Part shown: piece after piece, positions 18,200 through 25,927 of the stretch
Layout of the letters: the number at the start of each line of letters is the position of its first letter
Numbering within the stretch: the first letter of the stretch is position 1
Source of the DNA: Corynebacterium pseudodiphtheriticum DSM 44287
GTDB taxonomy: Bacteria; Actinomycetota; Actinomycetes; Mycobacteriales; Mycobacteriaceae
Direction: 5' to 3'
DNA length: 64,000 nucleotides
NCBI RefSeq assembly: GCF_000688415.1
Contig: NZ_JIAH01000005.1
Coordinates: 434,001-498,000 of the forward strand
The notes under the pieces: generated by a model
Told to the model about the DNA's origin: nothing
Seen by the model: the letters and a program-made list of their open reading frames with translations, nothing else
The model's database searches: none
Made by a program: the position numbers and the translations under genes

Positions 18200-18929
18200 C
18201 GTGCATTGAGATGTTTTCTGCCAAGATGCGGTCTTCTGCGAGACGGACCACACGGTCTTTGGCATCCTGGTCAATTTTTCCTTGGCATGTTCGAAGATTT
18301 TCCTATCTATTCAAACGGAACAAAACCTAGGGCACTTCACGGTGATGGATCCGTTCCACGTCGTGGATCTAGCCGCGGGCAAGCTCAACTGGCTGCCGGC
18401 AAAGACTCCAACGTGAGACCACCGAGGCGGCGTGGACGCAAAAGGAACGATCCGCTGTACACGCACCGGCGGGTCCTGCTGCCCCAGGAGGAACTACCTC
18501 ACCGAGCGGCACAGCAGACAGCTGGGCCTTGTTGTGAGCCACCGATGACGAATACGTAGCACTCAAGATCACGTGGATGTTCTATCAGGACATGATCCAG
18601 GCCTTATGGGCACCCGAGGAAAACGGAGGGCAAGAAGTTGATGGAACGGATCATCAACACCCTGTATAAAAGGGCGTGCCGAAAAGGTCTGGAGGAGCTG
18701 GCACAGCTGGGCTCGGGCGTTGCGGCGTCGGCGCGAGGATGTGCAGGCTTACTTGAGGCATCGCAGCGTCCAGATGAACCGGTCGAGGCCATCAATGGCC
18801 GGTTCGAGCATCTACGGCGGAACCGCCCTGGGGTTGTGCAACCTCGAGCACTACATCGTGCGGTGCTTGATTCACTCCGGGCAGCTGCACACTCGGATCA
18901 ATGCACTCCAAAACACGAAGAGCTCGTAA
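18200..18929 (+). pseudogene. ISL3-family transposase, decayed
   Basis: Pieces of an ISL3-type transposase are spread over all three plus-strand frames in the right order: VMDPFHVVDLAAGKLN (near 18340), RNDPLYTHRRVLL, DDEYVALKITWMFYQDMIQA (near 18550), KKLMERIINTLYK, GLEELAQLGR, EPVEAINGRFEHLR (near 18780) and NLEHYIVRCLIHSGQLHTR (near 18860). At least four frameshifts are needed to join them, so the gene is dead. The N-terminal third, including the zinc-finger region, is not seen. Its 3' end abuts a truncated excisionase-like gene. Confidence 0.75.
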
Positions 18930-19009
18930 ATAGTGGACTTGCTAATGCCCAGCATTTTCGCCACTTCCATCACCGTGTACGTCTCCGCACCCGGCTTTGA
19001 TACACTCAT
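18921..19009 (-). pseudogene. Excisionase-like helix-turn-helix gene, truncated
   Basis: From ATG 19009 on the minus strand, about 30 residues read as a MerR/AlpA-type DNA-binding start: TYTVMEVAKMLGISKSTIYE. Similarity ends where the ISL3 remnant begins (about 18925), so the insertion probably cut the gene. Such small proteins act as recombination directionality factors or excisionases of integrated elements, which fits an islet boundary. Confidence 0.5.
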
Positions 19010-19168
19010 GGCTAGTTCTCGTTCCAAAGAGCTTCCAACCCCGGTCTGCTGCCACAGGCTGGGGGCCTTCATGATTGAGGGGTGCAGGTGTCGCTTCAGC
19101 CCAGAGTTGGTACGGGCCGTCATGGGCGGACCTTGGCGCGCAGCGCCCTTCACGCTTAACACCCCAGC

Positions 19169-19213
19169 GTGCGTGCGAGGACTCGAACCCCGAGAAATGT
19201 ACCTGTCACGCAC
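19169..19213 (-). other. tRNA-like acceptor/T-arm hairpin, possible attachment-site relic
   Basis: On the minus strand, GTGCGTG (19213-19207), 14 nt, CGGGG-TTCGAGT-CCTCG, then CACGCAC (19175-19169). The outer 7 bp and the inner 5 bp stack into a 12-bp helix like a tRNA acceptor plus T arm, and the loop TTCGAGT matches the T-loop consensus TTCRANN. The D arm and anticodon arm are missing. It lies 160 nt upstream of the excisionase-like gene. It may be a tRNA fragment left by integration or a shrunken tRNA gene. Confidence 0.4.
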
Positions 19214-19302
19214 CACCCCCGAAAATCACTCCACTAGACAGGCAAGGATGCCTTGCCGCACCATCGACTCCAAGAGACATGAACCACAGAAAAGGGGAAC
19301 AC

Positions 19303-19368
19303 ATGTCTACCGCACTCAAGTCCACAACGGCTGTGGCTATCGCCACCTACCGAACCTGCATCGAGTGA
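19303..19368 (+). CDS. Possible 21-residue leader peptide
   Basis: ATG at 19303 is preceded by AAAGGGGA and encodes 21 residues beginning MSTALKSTTAVAIATYRT. Its TGA stop shares its A with the ATG of the next gene (TGATG), the geometry of translational coupling. It is too short to carry a domain. It could be a leader peptide or the shifted N-terminus of the next protein. Confidence 0.35.
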   Translation: MSTALKSTTAVAIATYRTCIE

Positions 19369-19694
19369 TGCAGGTTATTCGTACGCTGGAATGCAAAGGT
19401 GAAGCGGCAGTTACAATCAGTATGTCGCCACCCGTTCAGGACGGTAGTGAATGGGTATGCAACTGGAAAATTGACGGCTTAGATGTCCCAGCAGATTCAC
19501 TTCGTTGCGTCGGCAGTGACCCAATGGAAGCGATGATATTCGCGCTCGCAACCATTGGTTCAACCATAAAAGCGTCCCCAGATGCCAAGCATCTAACATT
19601 CCTTCATCACCCAGCCTTGCGAATGTTAGAGCTAGATAACTCAGACCCTAGCCGACTTAAGGTAGGTGGAGAATTTCCCACAGCCACCTCATAG
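19368..19694 (+). CDS. Small unknown protein in the accessory islet (DUF6968-like pattern)
   Basis: 108 residues. The order RTLECKGEAAVTI ... WVCNWKIDGLD ... DPMEAMIFALATIGSTIKA ... LTFLHHP follows the pattern I associate with DUF6968-type small actinobacterial proteins (beta strands, then a helix with ALQLAL-IG-like residues). This is recognition by eye and may be wrong. There is no signal peptide or membrane segment. It is coupled to a 21-residue upstream frame. The neighbours are IS remnants on both sides. Confidence 0.55.
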   Translation: MQVIRTLECKGEAAVTISMSPPVQDGSEWVCNWKIDGLDVPADSLRCVGSDPMEAMIFALATIGSTIKASPDAKHLTFLHHPALRMLELDNSDPSRLKVGGEFPTATS

Positions 19695-19770
19695 AATGCA
19701 CACGGGGCAATATTTATCTATTACCCCCGTGTGCATCATCTCAAGTTCGAGCCAAGCAAGGGCGTCAGTC

Positions 19771-21187
19771 CGTTTGTGTACGAGGACTGATTTACAAGTA
19801 TGCGGTGAACCTGTCGGGGTAGGCCACGGATAGCTGATTGATTGCCTGCTTCCAGTTGCTGGTTTTGCTGCCTTCGACAAGTTGCCTGGCTGAAGCAGAC
19901 ACCTTGGCACTTTCTTTAGTGCGGCGGGCAGCACGACGGTCCTCGATGTTACAGATCATTAACCACAGCGTCTTCACTGCCGCTGAATCCGACGGGAACT
20001 GAACTCGGTTTCGCGTTGCTTTCCGCAGCTTACTGTTCATCGATTCGGTGGAATTCGTGGTGTAGATAACCTTCCTTGCCGCTGGCGGGAACTGCAGGAA
20101 CGCAATGAATTTGTCCCACCCGTCGCGTCAGACGTTCACTGATTACGGATACTTCTGGCCAAGCTCGCTGGCCTCAAACTCATCGAGTGCACTTCGAGCT
20201 TCATCCTCGTTGACGAGCGGTATAGATGCCTGGTAGATGCTTCGAGACCTCTTTCCGGTTGCCGTAGGCTACCCACCTGTTAGCGGCACGAATCAGATGC
20301 ACCATGTTGGGTGTGGATCATGGAGTCCGGCCAGGTTGCCTGGATTGCTTCGGGAAAGCCTTTCAGTGCGTCACAGTAGATAATAAAGACATTGTTGACC
20401 CCGCGGTTGGCGATTTCTGCGCACACTTGCGACCAGAATGCTGCACCTTCATTGGTAGCTACCCACAAGCCCAAGATGTGCTTGATGCCTTCCATGTCCA
20501 CACCGACAGCCATGTAGACCGCCTTGTTGACGACGCGTTCGTTGTCACGGATTTTTACACGTAGGGCATCAAGGAAGATGACTGGATAGAACTCGTCGAG
20601 TTGCTTGGTCTGCCACGCGGTGACTTCCTCTCAGACCGCATCGGTGACCGCGCTCATGGTATCTGGCGACACGTTCACGCCGATGGTGGTAGCTAGATGA
20701 TGTTCGACGTCACGCACGGTCATTGCGCCCGCATACAAACTAATGATCATGTCATCGAGGTCGGTAAGTTTGCGGCTGCTCTTGGGAACCATGCGCGGCA
20801 TATAAGTGCCTGCTCGATCTCAAGGGACACTGATATCAACTGGTCCGTATGCCGAGTCCACGGTTTTGGGATAGGAGCCGTTACGGCTGTTGGCTTGGCC
20901 GGCAGTTTCCTTAGCAGCCCGGTCGCTATTGGCGTAGCCTAGGTGTGCATCCATTTCCGCGCTGAGCCCACTGTTAATCGTGGCCTGCAGCAAGCCACGT
21001 ACTAGCTCGTTGGCGTCGGTGGTTGATTGACCTAGCTGCTGGATCAGCTTGGCGGTTTCTGGGTTCTCCATCAGTCGGCGGCTGATATCGGCGACGCGCT
21101 CAGCGTCACCATGTTTCTTCGGGGACTTAGGCAGTCGTTGTTGCGCACTCTTCTTTGTGATTGAGGATTAAACCTCATACACAAAGC
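19771..21187 (-). mobile_element. IS256-family insertion sequence, decayed
   Basis: A transposase relic is flanked by matching ends. Left TTTGTGTACGAGG (19773-19785) and right CCTCATACACAAA (21173-21185) are inverted copies with one mismatch. The implied length of about 1.4 kb suits IS256 elements. No clear target-site duplication is visible, so rearrangement or drift at the ends is possible. The right end cuts into a broken copy of the 15.46-kb partner gene. Confidence 0.7.
19792..21160 (-). pseudogene. IS256-family (Mutator-type) transposase, multiply inactivated
   Basis: Read on the minus strand, the fragments line up with one full-length transposase: LMENPETAKLIQQLGQ, MDAHLGYANSDR, FLDALRVKIRD (first catalytic Asp), NVFIIYCDALKGFPEAI (second Asp), MVHLIRAANRW, and TTNSTESMNSKLRKATRNR (catalytic Glu). 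Four in-frame stops interrupt it: TGA at VP-stop-D (about 20822), TGA at DAV-stop-EE (about 20635), TAA at KYP-stop-S and TGA at V-stop-RDGW (about 20130-20145). Two one-base insertions shift the frame (about 20320 and 20218). The stops look like C-to-T or G-to-A changes. The DDE residues survive, so decay is fairly recent. Confidence 0.8.
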
Positions 21188-21199
21188 TTCCGACACCCT

Positions 21200-21455
21200 C
21201 GGTGCATCAACAGGGAGATTTCTTGTTTTTCCCGATTCTCTCTTTCGCACGCTGTCGGAGGTGGAACTATGTAGTATCCACCATGTTCCACAAGGAAATC
21301 TGAGTCGGGAGTTTCCGAATCATATACGGCTTGTCCTTGGGACCAGGTAACATATCCGCATTCAAACAAACACCGACTGGATGTCCACCTTGGTGCGAGG
21401 TTAACCACCCAGATGTTTTCGGAGCCGCCAGGACCTCCGTCCTTCCACCGTGTGG
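21200..21455 (-). pseudogene. Broken second copy of the 15463-16227 partner gene
   Basis: The minus strand encodes LAPRWTSSRCLFECGY, ETPDSDFLVEHGG and ACERENREKQEISLL, matching residues about 30-95 of the intact gene, with divergent residues between. Upstream the frame runs into a stop near 21462 without a start codon; downstream, similarity ends near 21210 at the IS256 element. It is an orphan fragment of a diverged paralogue rather than a recent duplicate. Confidence 0.75.
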
Positions 21456-21479
21456 GGCCCTATGTCTAGAATAAGTGCA

Positions 21480-21734
21480 ATGGACGATGCACTGATAGCC
21501 AGCACATCGCTAGCTGAGGGGACGCTAGCAGGAATAACGCAGCTGCTGGTATCGCTATCGCCGTGGTTGCAGATGCCGATTGTCGTGGTGGTCGCAGGAA
21601 TCGTGGCGGCGGTCTTGGCGACGGTAATCGTGCGCGGTTTGAACTTTGTGGTAGCTGCCTGGCTGTCATTGCGGGGCAGCGCACGTGGTAAACCAGCAGC
21701 GAAAGCACAGGACAGCCAGTCGGCTGCCAGGTGA
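21480..21734 (+). CDS. Small single-pass membrane protein, unknown
   Basis: 84 residues from ATG 21480; ATGs at 21450 and 21462 are in frame. 21480 is preferred because TAGAAT (21467-21472) lies 7 nt upstream, a leaderless arrangement, and no start has a good ribosome site. One long hydrophobic stretch (MPIVVVVAGIVAAVLATVIV) is followed by a basic tail with Ala/Lys. It marks the return to core sequence after the accessory islet. Confidence 0.6.
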   Translation: MDDALIASTSLAEGTLAGITQLLVSLSPWLQMPIVVVVAGIVAAVLATVIVRGLNFVVAAWLSLRGSARGKPAAKAQDSQSAAR

Positions 21735-21754
21735 CGGATTAAGCAGTGACAGGT

Positions 21755-21760
21755 TAGGCT
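21755..21760 (+). promoter_or_regulatory. -10-like box with leaderless spacing
   Basis: TAGGCT ends exactly 6 nt before the ATG at 21767. The same box and spacing recur at hemW and phoH. Confidence 0.4.
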
Positions 21761-21766
21761 AGTGGC

Positions 21767-21865
21767 ATGGCGAAGCAGAAGAAGTACCCGCGTTCTCGTG
21801 TGCGTTTTGCACTTATTACCTTGCTGGTACTGATTGTCCTGGTGTATTTGTTCAGTCGTATTTAA
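21767..21865 (+). CDS. 32-residue membrane microprotein
   Basis: A start ATG and a TAA stop enclose a basic N-terminus (MAKQKKYPRSRVRF) and a single strongly hydrophobic helix (ALITLLVLIVLVYLFSRI). The positive-inside pattern predicts an N-in membrane microprotein. The TAGGCT box 6 nt upstream supports leaderless expression. It lies 32 nt after the preceding small membrane protein gene. The function is unknown. Confidence 0.55.
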   Translation: MAKQKKYPRSRVRFALITLLVLIVLVYLFSRI

Positions 21866-22027
21866 GTTGTTTTTAACTACGGGCGTTTTTAACTACGAGT
21901 TTCAGTGCGAACGCCCGGTATGCGGGTGTCGGCCCGCACTAGCACGTCCGACTTCGAGGCAACGCGGGGTGGGGAGTACAGTTGCCCTGAGAGTAAGTGG
22001 AACGGCGCGTAACCACCTAGGAGAACT

Positions 22028-23857
22028 GTGCGAGAAGCCTTCAGCCCCGCGAAATACACCATTGAACCAGGCCAGACACTATTGACCCTGACCATCGATG
22101 CGGTGAAAGCCCAGCCGAAAGCGGAGATTTTCAGCCGTCCGAAAAACCACACTTGGGTTTCGGTGTCGCGCCAGGAATTCCTCGATGAGGTCTACGCGGT
22201 GGCCAAAGGACTAATCGACGCCGGGGTGGAACAAGGCGATCGCGTGGCGCTGATGTCCAATACTCGCTACGAGTGGATGCTCAGCAATTACGCCATCTGG
22301 GCCGCCGGTGGTGTGGTGGTGCCGGTGTATCCGTCGTCGTCCCTGTCGCAGGTCCAGTGGATCATCGAGAATTCCGGCGCAGTGCTAGGCATTGGTGAGA
22401 CCCAAGAACACACCGAGATCCTGCGCATGTTGCAGCTTGCCGACGACGGCGAGCCGCGTGTGAAAGATTCCACGTCGCAGATGCGTGCGTTCTTCGAAAT
22501 CAACGGCGGCGCAGTCGATGTGTTGCAAGCGGCAGGCAAGAATATCGATGATGAGGTCGTCGACAAGCGCATAGCTGCGACAGCGACGGATGATGTGGCT
22601 TCACTGGTCTACACCTCGGGTACCACGGGGCGGCCAAAAGGTTGCATGTTGACCCACCGCAACTGGAATGCGCAGATTCTAGGGCTGCTTAGCAATCCGA
22701 TTGGTGGGATCGCGCGCCCCGGCAAACACGTGTTGACATTCTTGCCGCTGGCTCACGTGCTGGCGTTTTCAGTGTCCGCAGCTGCGATGATTAGCGGGTC
22801 GACGCAGAATTTTTGGCCAGATTTTGCGACCTTAGCGACGGAATTTCAGCGGTCCAAACCAAACCTGATCCTGGGCGTGCCACGGGTATTTGAAAAAGTT
22901 CGCAATGGTGCGCGGGCGAAAGCACATGATTCTGGTGCTATCCAAGGAGCATTGTTCGACCGGGCAGAAGCGACTGCAATTGCTTATTCTCGTGCGTTGG
23001 ATACAGAAAAAGGCCCATCGCTGGCGCTGCGCAGCGCCCACAAAGCCCTGGATAAATTGGTGTTGTCCAAGATCCGCGCTGGCATGGGCGGCGAAGTTGA
23101 CTACTGCATTTCTGGAGGCTCGGCAATGAGCCCGGAATTGATGCACTTCTTCCGCGGAATCGGAGTGCCGGTGTACGAAGGCTACGGTCTGACAGAAACT
23201 GCCGCGGCAGCGACAGTGGATTTTGAAGAGCAAAAAATCGGCACCGTGGGCCCGCCGCTGGGGGGAACCCGTGTTCGTATTGCACCAGATGGTGAGCTGC
23301 AGTTGGCCGGAGACTTAGTCTTCGCGGGATACTGGCGCAACGCGGAAGCTACCGACGAAGCCTTCGACGGCCAGTGGTACTGCACCGGTGACCTAGGTGA
23401 GATTCTGCCTTCCGGGCACGTAAAAATCGTCGGCAGGAAGAAAGACTTGATCGTGACTGCCGGCGGAAAAAACGTCGCGCCGGGTGGAATGGAAGACGGC
23501 TTGCGGTCCCATCCGCTGATTTCGCAGGCGCTCGTCGTCGGGGATGGTAAGCCGTTTGTCGCGGTATTGGTGACCTTGGATGAAGAAGCACTGGGACGTT
23601 GGAAATCGCAGCACAATATTGATGCTTCCCGCAGCGTTGCGGACGTAGCGCATGATGCCTCACTGCGTGCAGAGATCCAGGACGCCATTAATGCGGTGAA
23701 CGCCACGGTTTCACACGCGGAAGCGATCAAAAAGTTCTACATTCTTGACGACGACTTCACCGAGGAATCTGGCGAGTTGACTCCGACGATGAAAGTGAAG
23801 CGCAACGTGGTGGTCGAGCGTTATTCGGAGGTTCTGGATAAACTGTATTCGCGGTAA
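22028..23857 (+). CDS. Long-chain fatty acyl-CoA synthetase (AMP-forming)
   Basis: 609 residues of the ANL superfamily. The P-loop-like SLVYTSGTTGRPKGC, the aromatic/YGLTET segment (YEGYGLTETAAA), the adenosine-binding TGDLGE, and the hinge GRKKDLIVTAGGKNVAP are all present. Family members with long N- and C-termini of this kind are FadD15/AMP-dependent long-chain ligases, which activate fatty acids for degradation or lipid synthesis. The start is GTG at 22028 with GGAG 4 nt upstream. The 162-nt leader contains two copies of TTTTTAACTACG (21870 and 21886). Confidence 0.93.
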   Translation: MREAFSPAKYTIEPGQTLLTLTIDAVKAQPKAEIFSRPKNHTWVSVSRQEFLDEVYAVAKGLIDAGVEQGDRVALMSNTRYEWMLSNYAIWAAGGVVVPVYPSSSLSQVQWIIENSGAVLGIGETQEHTEILRMLQLADDGEPRVKDSTSQMRAFFEINGGAVDVLQAAGKNIDDEVVDKRIAATATDDVASLVYTSGTTGRPKGCMLTHRNWNAQILGLLSNPIGGIARPGKHVLTFLPLAHVLAFSVSAAAMISGSTQNFWPDFATLATEFQRSKPNLILGVPRVFEKVRNGARAKAHDSGAIQGALFDRAEATAIAYSRALDTEKGPSLALRSAHKALDKLVLSKIRAGMGGEVDYCISGGSAMSPELMHFFRGIGVPVYEGYGLTETAAAATVDFEEQKIGTVGPPLGGTRVRIAPDGELQLAGDLVFAGYWRNAEATDEAFDGQWYCTGDLGEILPSGHVKIVGRKKDLIVTAGGKNVAPGGMEDGLRSHPLISQALVVGDGKPFVAVLVTLDEEALGRWKSQHNIDASRSVADVAHDASLRAEIQDAINAVNATVSHAEAIKKFYILDDDFTEESGELTPTMKVKRNVVVERYSEVLDKLYSR

Positions 23858-24177
23858 AACGCGGAATCGCGGGTTGCGTATTTTGGGCTGTATATTTCGG
23901 GTTGCGTATTTCGGCACCGTGAAAGCCTGCCACCAGCCCCTTTCGAAGCCAGTCTCCCGCAGCCGTCGGCAAGCTTATAATCTGCTGAGTTTTTTCCGGC
24001 GAGTCGAACCGTTTTTGCGCCGCTGCTGCAATAGGCTACAGCGCAGAGAAACTCTCAACCAGTACTTCAGGTTGCGAGGTTTGCAGGCTGCCTTGTGTGG
24101 CGTTGCGGGTCGAGCAGCGAGTGCGGTTGGGGATTAGGGTATTCGGTCGCGACGGTCTAGAAGGAGGCAGCCCCCTA

Positions 24178-24861
24178 ATGCGCAAAATTGCTGCTGAACT
24201 GCGCCATCGTGAGCTCACCCAAGAGGTGTACAACATTGGCGACGAAGTGGCCGAATACATTGAGCACGTGATCGAAGCGATCGAGGATTACGACGCGGAG
24301 CTCGTCGAGGATTGCTTGGCGGAGTTGGCAGAGATCGTGGAAGATGCGCGCCGTGATTCCCGGGACGTCGTCGGTGAGCTGATTGGTTTGCGGCAGGCAT
24401 TGGTATCCGGGGTAGCGTCGGGAAGTATCTCTGCGGCTGCGGATGGTATGAAGCGTTTGCGCGAGCCAGAAGCGGTGACGGTGGATTTGCTGGAGGCGTT
24501 TTTCCCACTGTCTGGCCCACCGGTCGTGGTCAACGAGCTCGTGCACACCCTGCATGAGCGCACCACACACACCGTGGATTTCCTGCGCGAGTTGGTGGAA
24601 TACGTACTCGAACAGACTGAGGCCGTGGCCCGCGATTTGGATGCGGTCTCCCTGCCGCACCTATACAATAAAGTTGGGCGGATGGCTGCGACGGCGGCGC
24701 ATGCGTGGGAAACCACCGCGGTTACCGCACACCCTGCTTTTGCCCGTAGCATGCGTGGGCGCAAACCACCGGAATTTTTGGAAGAACGCGCCCGCATTGA
24801 CCGGATCGTCGCCAAGGTTGCCGCAAAGCGCGCGCGGTTGCGCGCCGCAAGCGTAGGCTAG
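24178..24861 (+). CDS. Acidic helical protein of unknown function
   Basis: 227 residues. ATG 24178 is chosen for GAAGGAGG just upstream. The protein is predicted almost wholly helical and rich in Glu/Asp (for example VEDCLAELAEIVEDARRD), with a basic C-terminus (AAKRARLRAAS). It has no signal peptide, membrane segment or known motif. The 320-nt gap before it (23858-24177) holds only two copies of GGGTTGCGTATTT near 23873 and 23902 and one CGTCGGCAAG 10-mer. Confidence 0.75.
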   Translation: MRKIAAELRHRELTQEVYNIGDEVAEYIEHVIEAIEDYDAELVEDCLAELAEIVEDARRDSRDVVGELIGLRQALVSGVASGSISAAADGMKRLREPEAVTVDLLEAFFPLSGPPVVVNELVHTLHERTTHTVDFLRELVEYVLEQTEAVARDLDAVSLPHLYNKVGRMAATAAHAWETTAVTAHPAFARSMRGRKPPEFLEERARIDRIVAKVAAKRARLRAASVG

Positions 24862-24883
24862 CCAGCGGCGGGCAGCCGAAATT

Positions 24884-25924
24884 CTAAGCCTCGCGCTCCA
24901 GCTGTTTCGTGATCTCTGGCCACAGCTGGCCCATGATGTCGTCCCAGTTCAGAATCCACAGCGATTCGCTGTTGTTACCGCGACCAACCACCACGATTTG
25001 CTCGCCGAGTGCGCGCATGTGCTCGATAGCGTGCTGCACCTTCGTGGAACCAGCCAGCGACAAGGCCGGGCGGGCGACATCGGCGGCTGGACTATCTGGG
25101 TCCTGTAGCAACGTATCCCGTACGTGTACCACCCGGGGCACGGCAGATTCCGCATCCGAGATCACCACGCGCAAACGATTCATCGAGCGGCTCGCCTCTT
25201 GCACATCACGCACCGTCGCATCATGCGGCAGGGGAGTGATCTCCACGCCATGTGCCCGGGCCAATGCCGAAACCGTGGAGTTCTCCAGCTCAATCACACC
25301 ACTGATTTGCTGCGCGGATTTCTGATCCATCGCGCCTGTCTGCCCGGAATGCTGCACCAACGTGCGCAAGGTATCTGTGTCGTAACCCTGCGCTCCAGCA
25401 CGATCGACCGGCTGCACACCCGTAGCTGCCACCAATTTATTCGCGATCAGGTTGATCCATTTCAACAACGGCCGAAAGATCCAAATGAATCCGCGAGCTG
25501 GCAGCGCAATTACCCGTACAGCAAGCTCCGGGTGTGCAATTGCCCACGACTTCGGCGCCATTTCACCAACCACCAGGTGCAAAAACGTCACCAGCAGCAA
25601 AGACACCAGAAACGCGATGGTGTCTGCCAGGCCGCCGGAAATCCCGACAGCCGCAAACCCGGGCATCAGTAAATGATGCATCCACGGTTTGGTGATGGCA
25701 CCCAACGCAAATGTCGCCGCAGTAATACCCAGTTGCGCGCCAGCCAACATGATGGTCAGCTCATTCAAACTCCGCAACGCCGCGCGCGAGGCTGCCGAGG
25801 TTTCCGCGGTATCCTCCAGGCGGTGCCGTCGCGCGCCCATCAAAGAAAACTCAATGATGACGAAGAACCCAGACAGCACGACGATCGCCAGGCTCAGCGG
25901 GCCAGCGATATACCATTCCTGCAT
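24884..25924 (-). CDS. CNNM/CorC-type membrane protein, short form
   Basis: 346 residues. The N-terminal third has hydrophobic helices and the DUF21-type pattern IIEFSLMGARRHRLE ... LMLAGAQLGIT-like (here IMLAGAQLGITAATF) and VVGEMAPKSWAI. The cytoplasmic CBS-like half is reduced and no CorC_HlyC domain follows. Family members are linked to Mg/Co ion homeostasis. It starts 3 nt after its longer neighbour, so the two form an operon and perhaps a heteromer. Confidence 0.85.
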   Translation of the reverse strand: MQEWYIAGPLSLAIVVLSGFFVIIEFSLMGARRHRLEDTAETSAASRAALRSLNELTIMLAGAQLGITAATFALGAITKPWMHHLLMPGFAAVGISGGLADTIAFLVSLLLVTFLHLVVGEMAPKSWAIAHPELAVRVIALPARGFIWIFRPLLKWINLIANKLVAATGVQPVDRAGAQGYDTDTLRTLVQHSGQTGAMDQKSAQQISGVIELENSTVSALARAHGVEITPLPHDATVRDVQEASRSMNRLRVVISDAESAVPRVVHVRDTLLQDPDSPAADVARPALSLAGSTKVQHAIEHMRALGEQIVVVGRGNNSESLWILNWDDIMGQLWPEITKQLEREA

Positions 25925-25927
25925 TGT

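Noticed and set aside
18933..19302. Upstream extension of the 108-residue islet gene, open to 18933
   Set aside because: It runs through the ISL3 edge, the excisionase fragment and the tRNA-like hairpin in other frames; the composition is not coding-like and a good ribosome site lies only at 19303.
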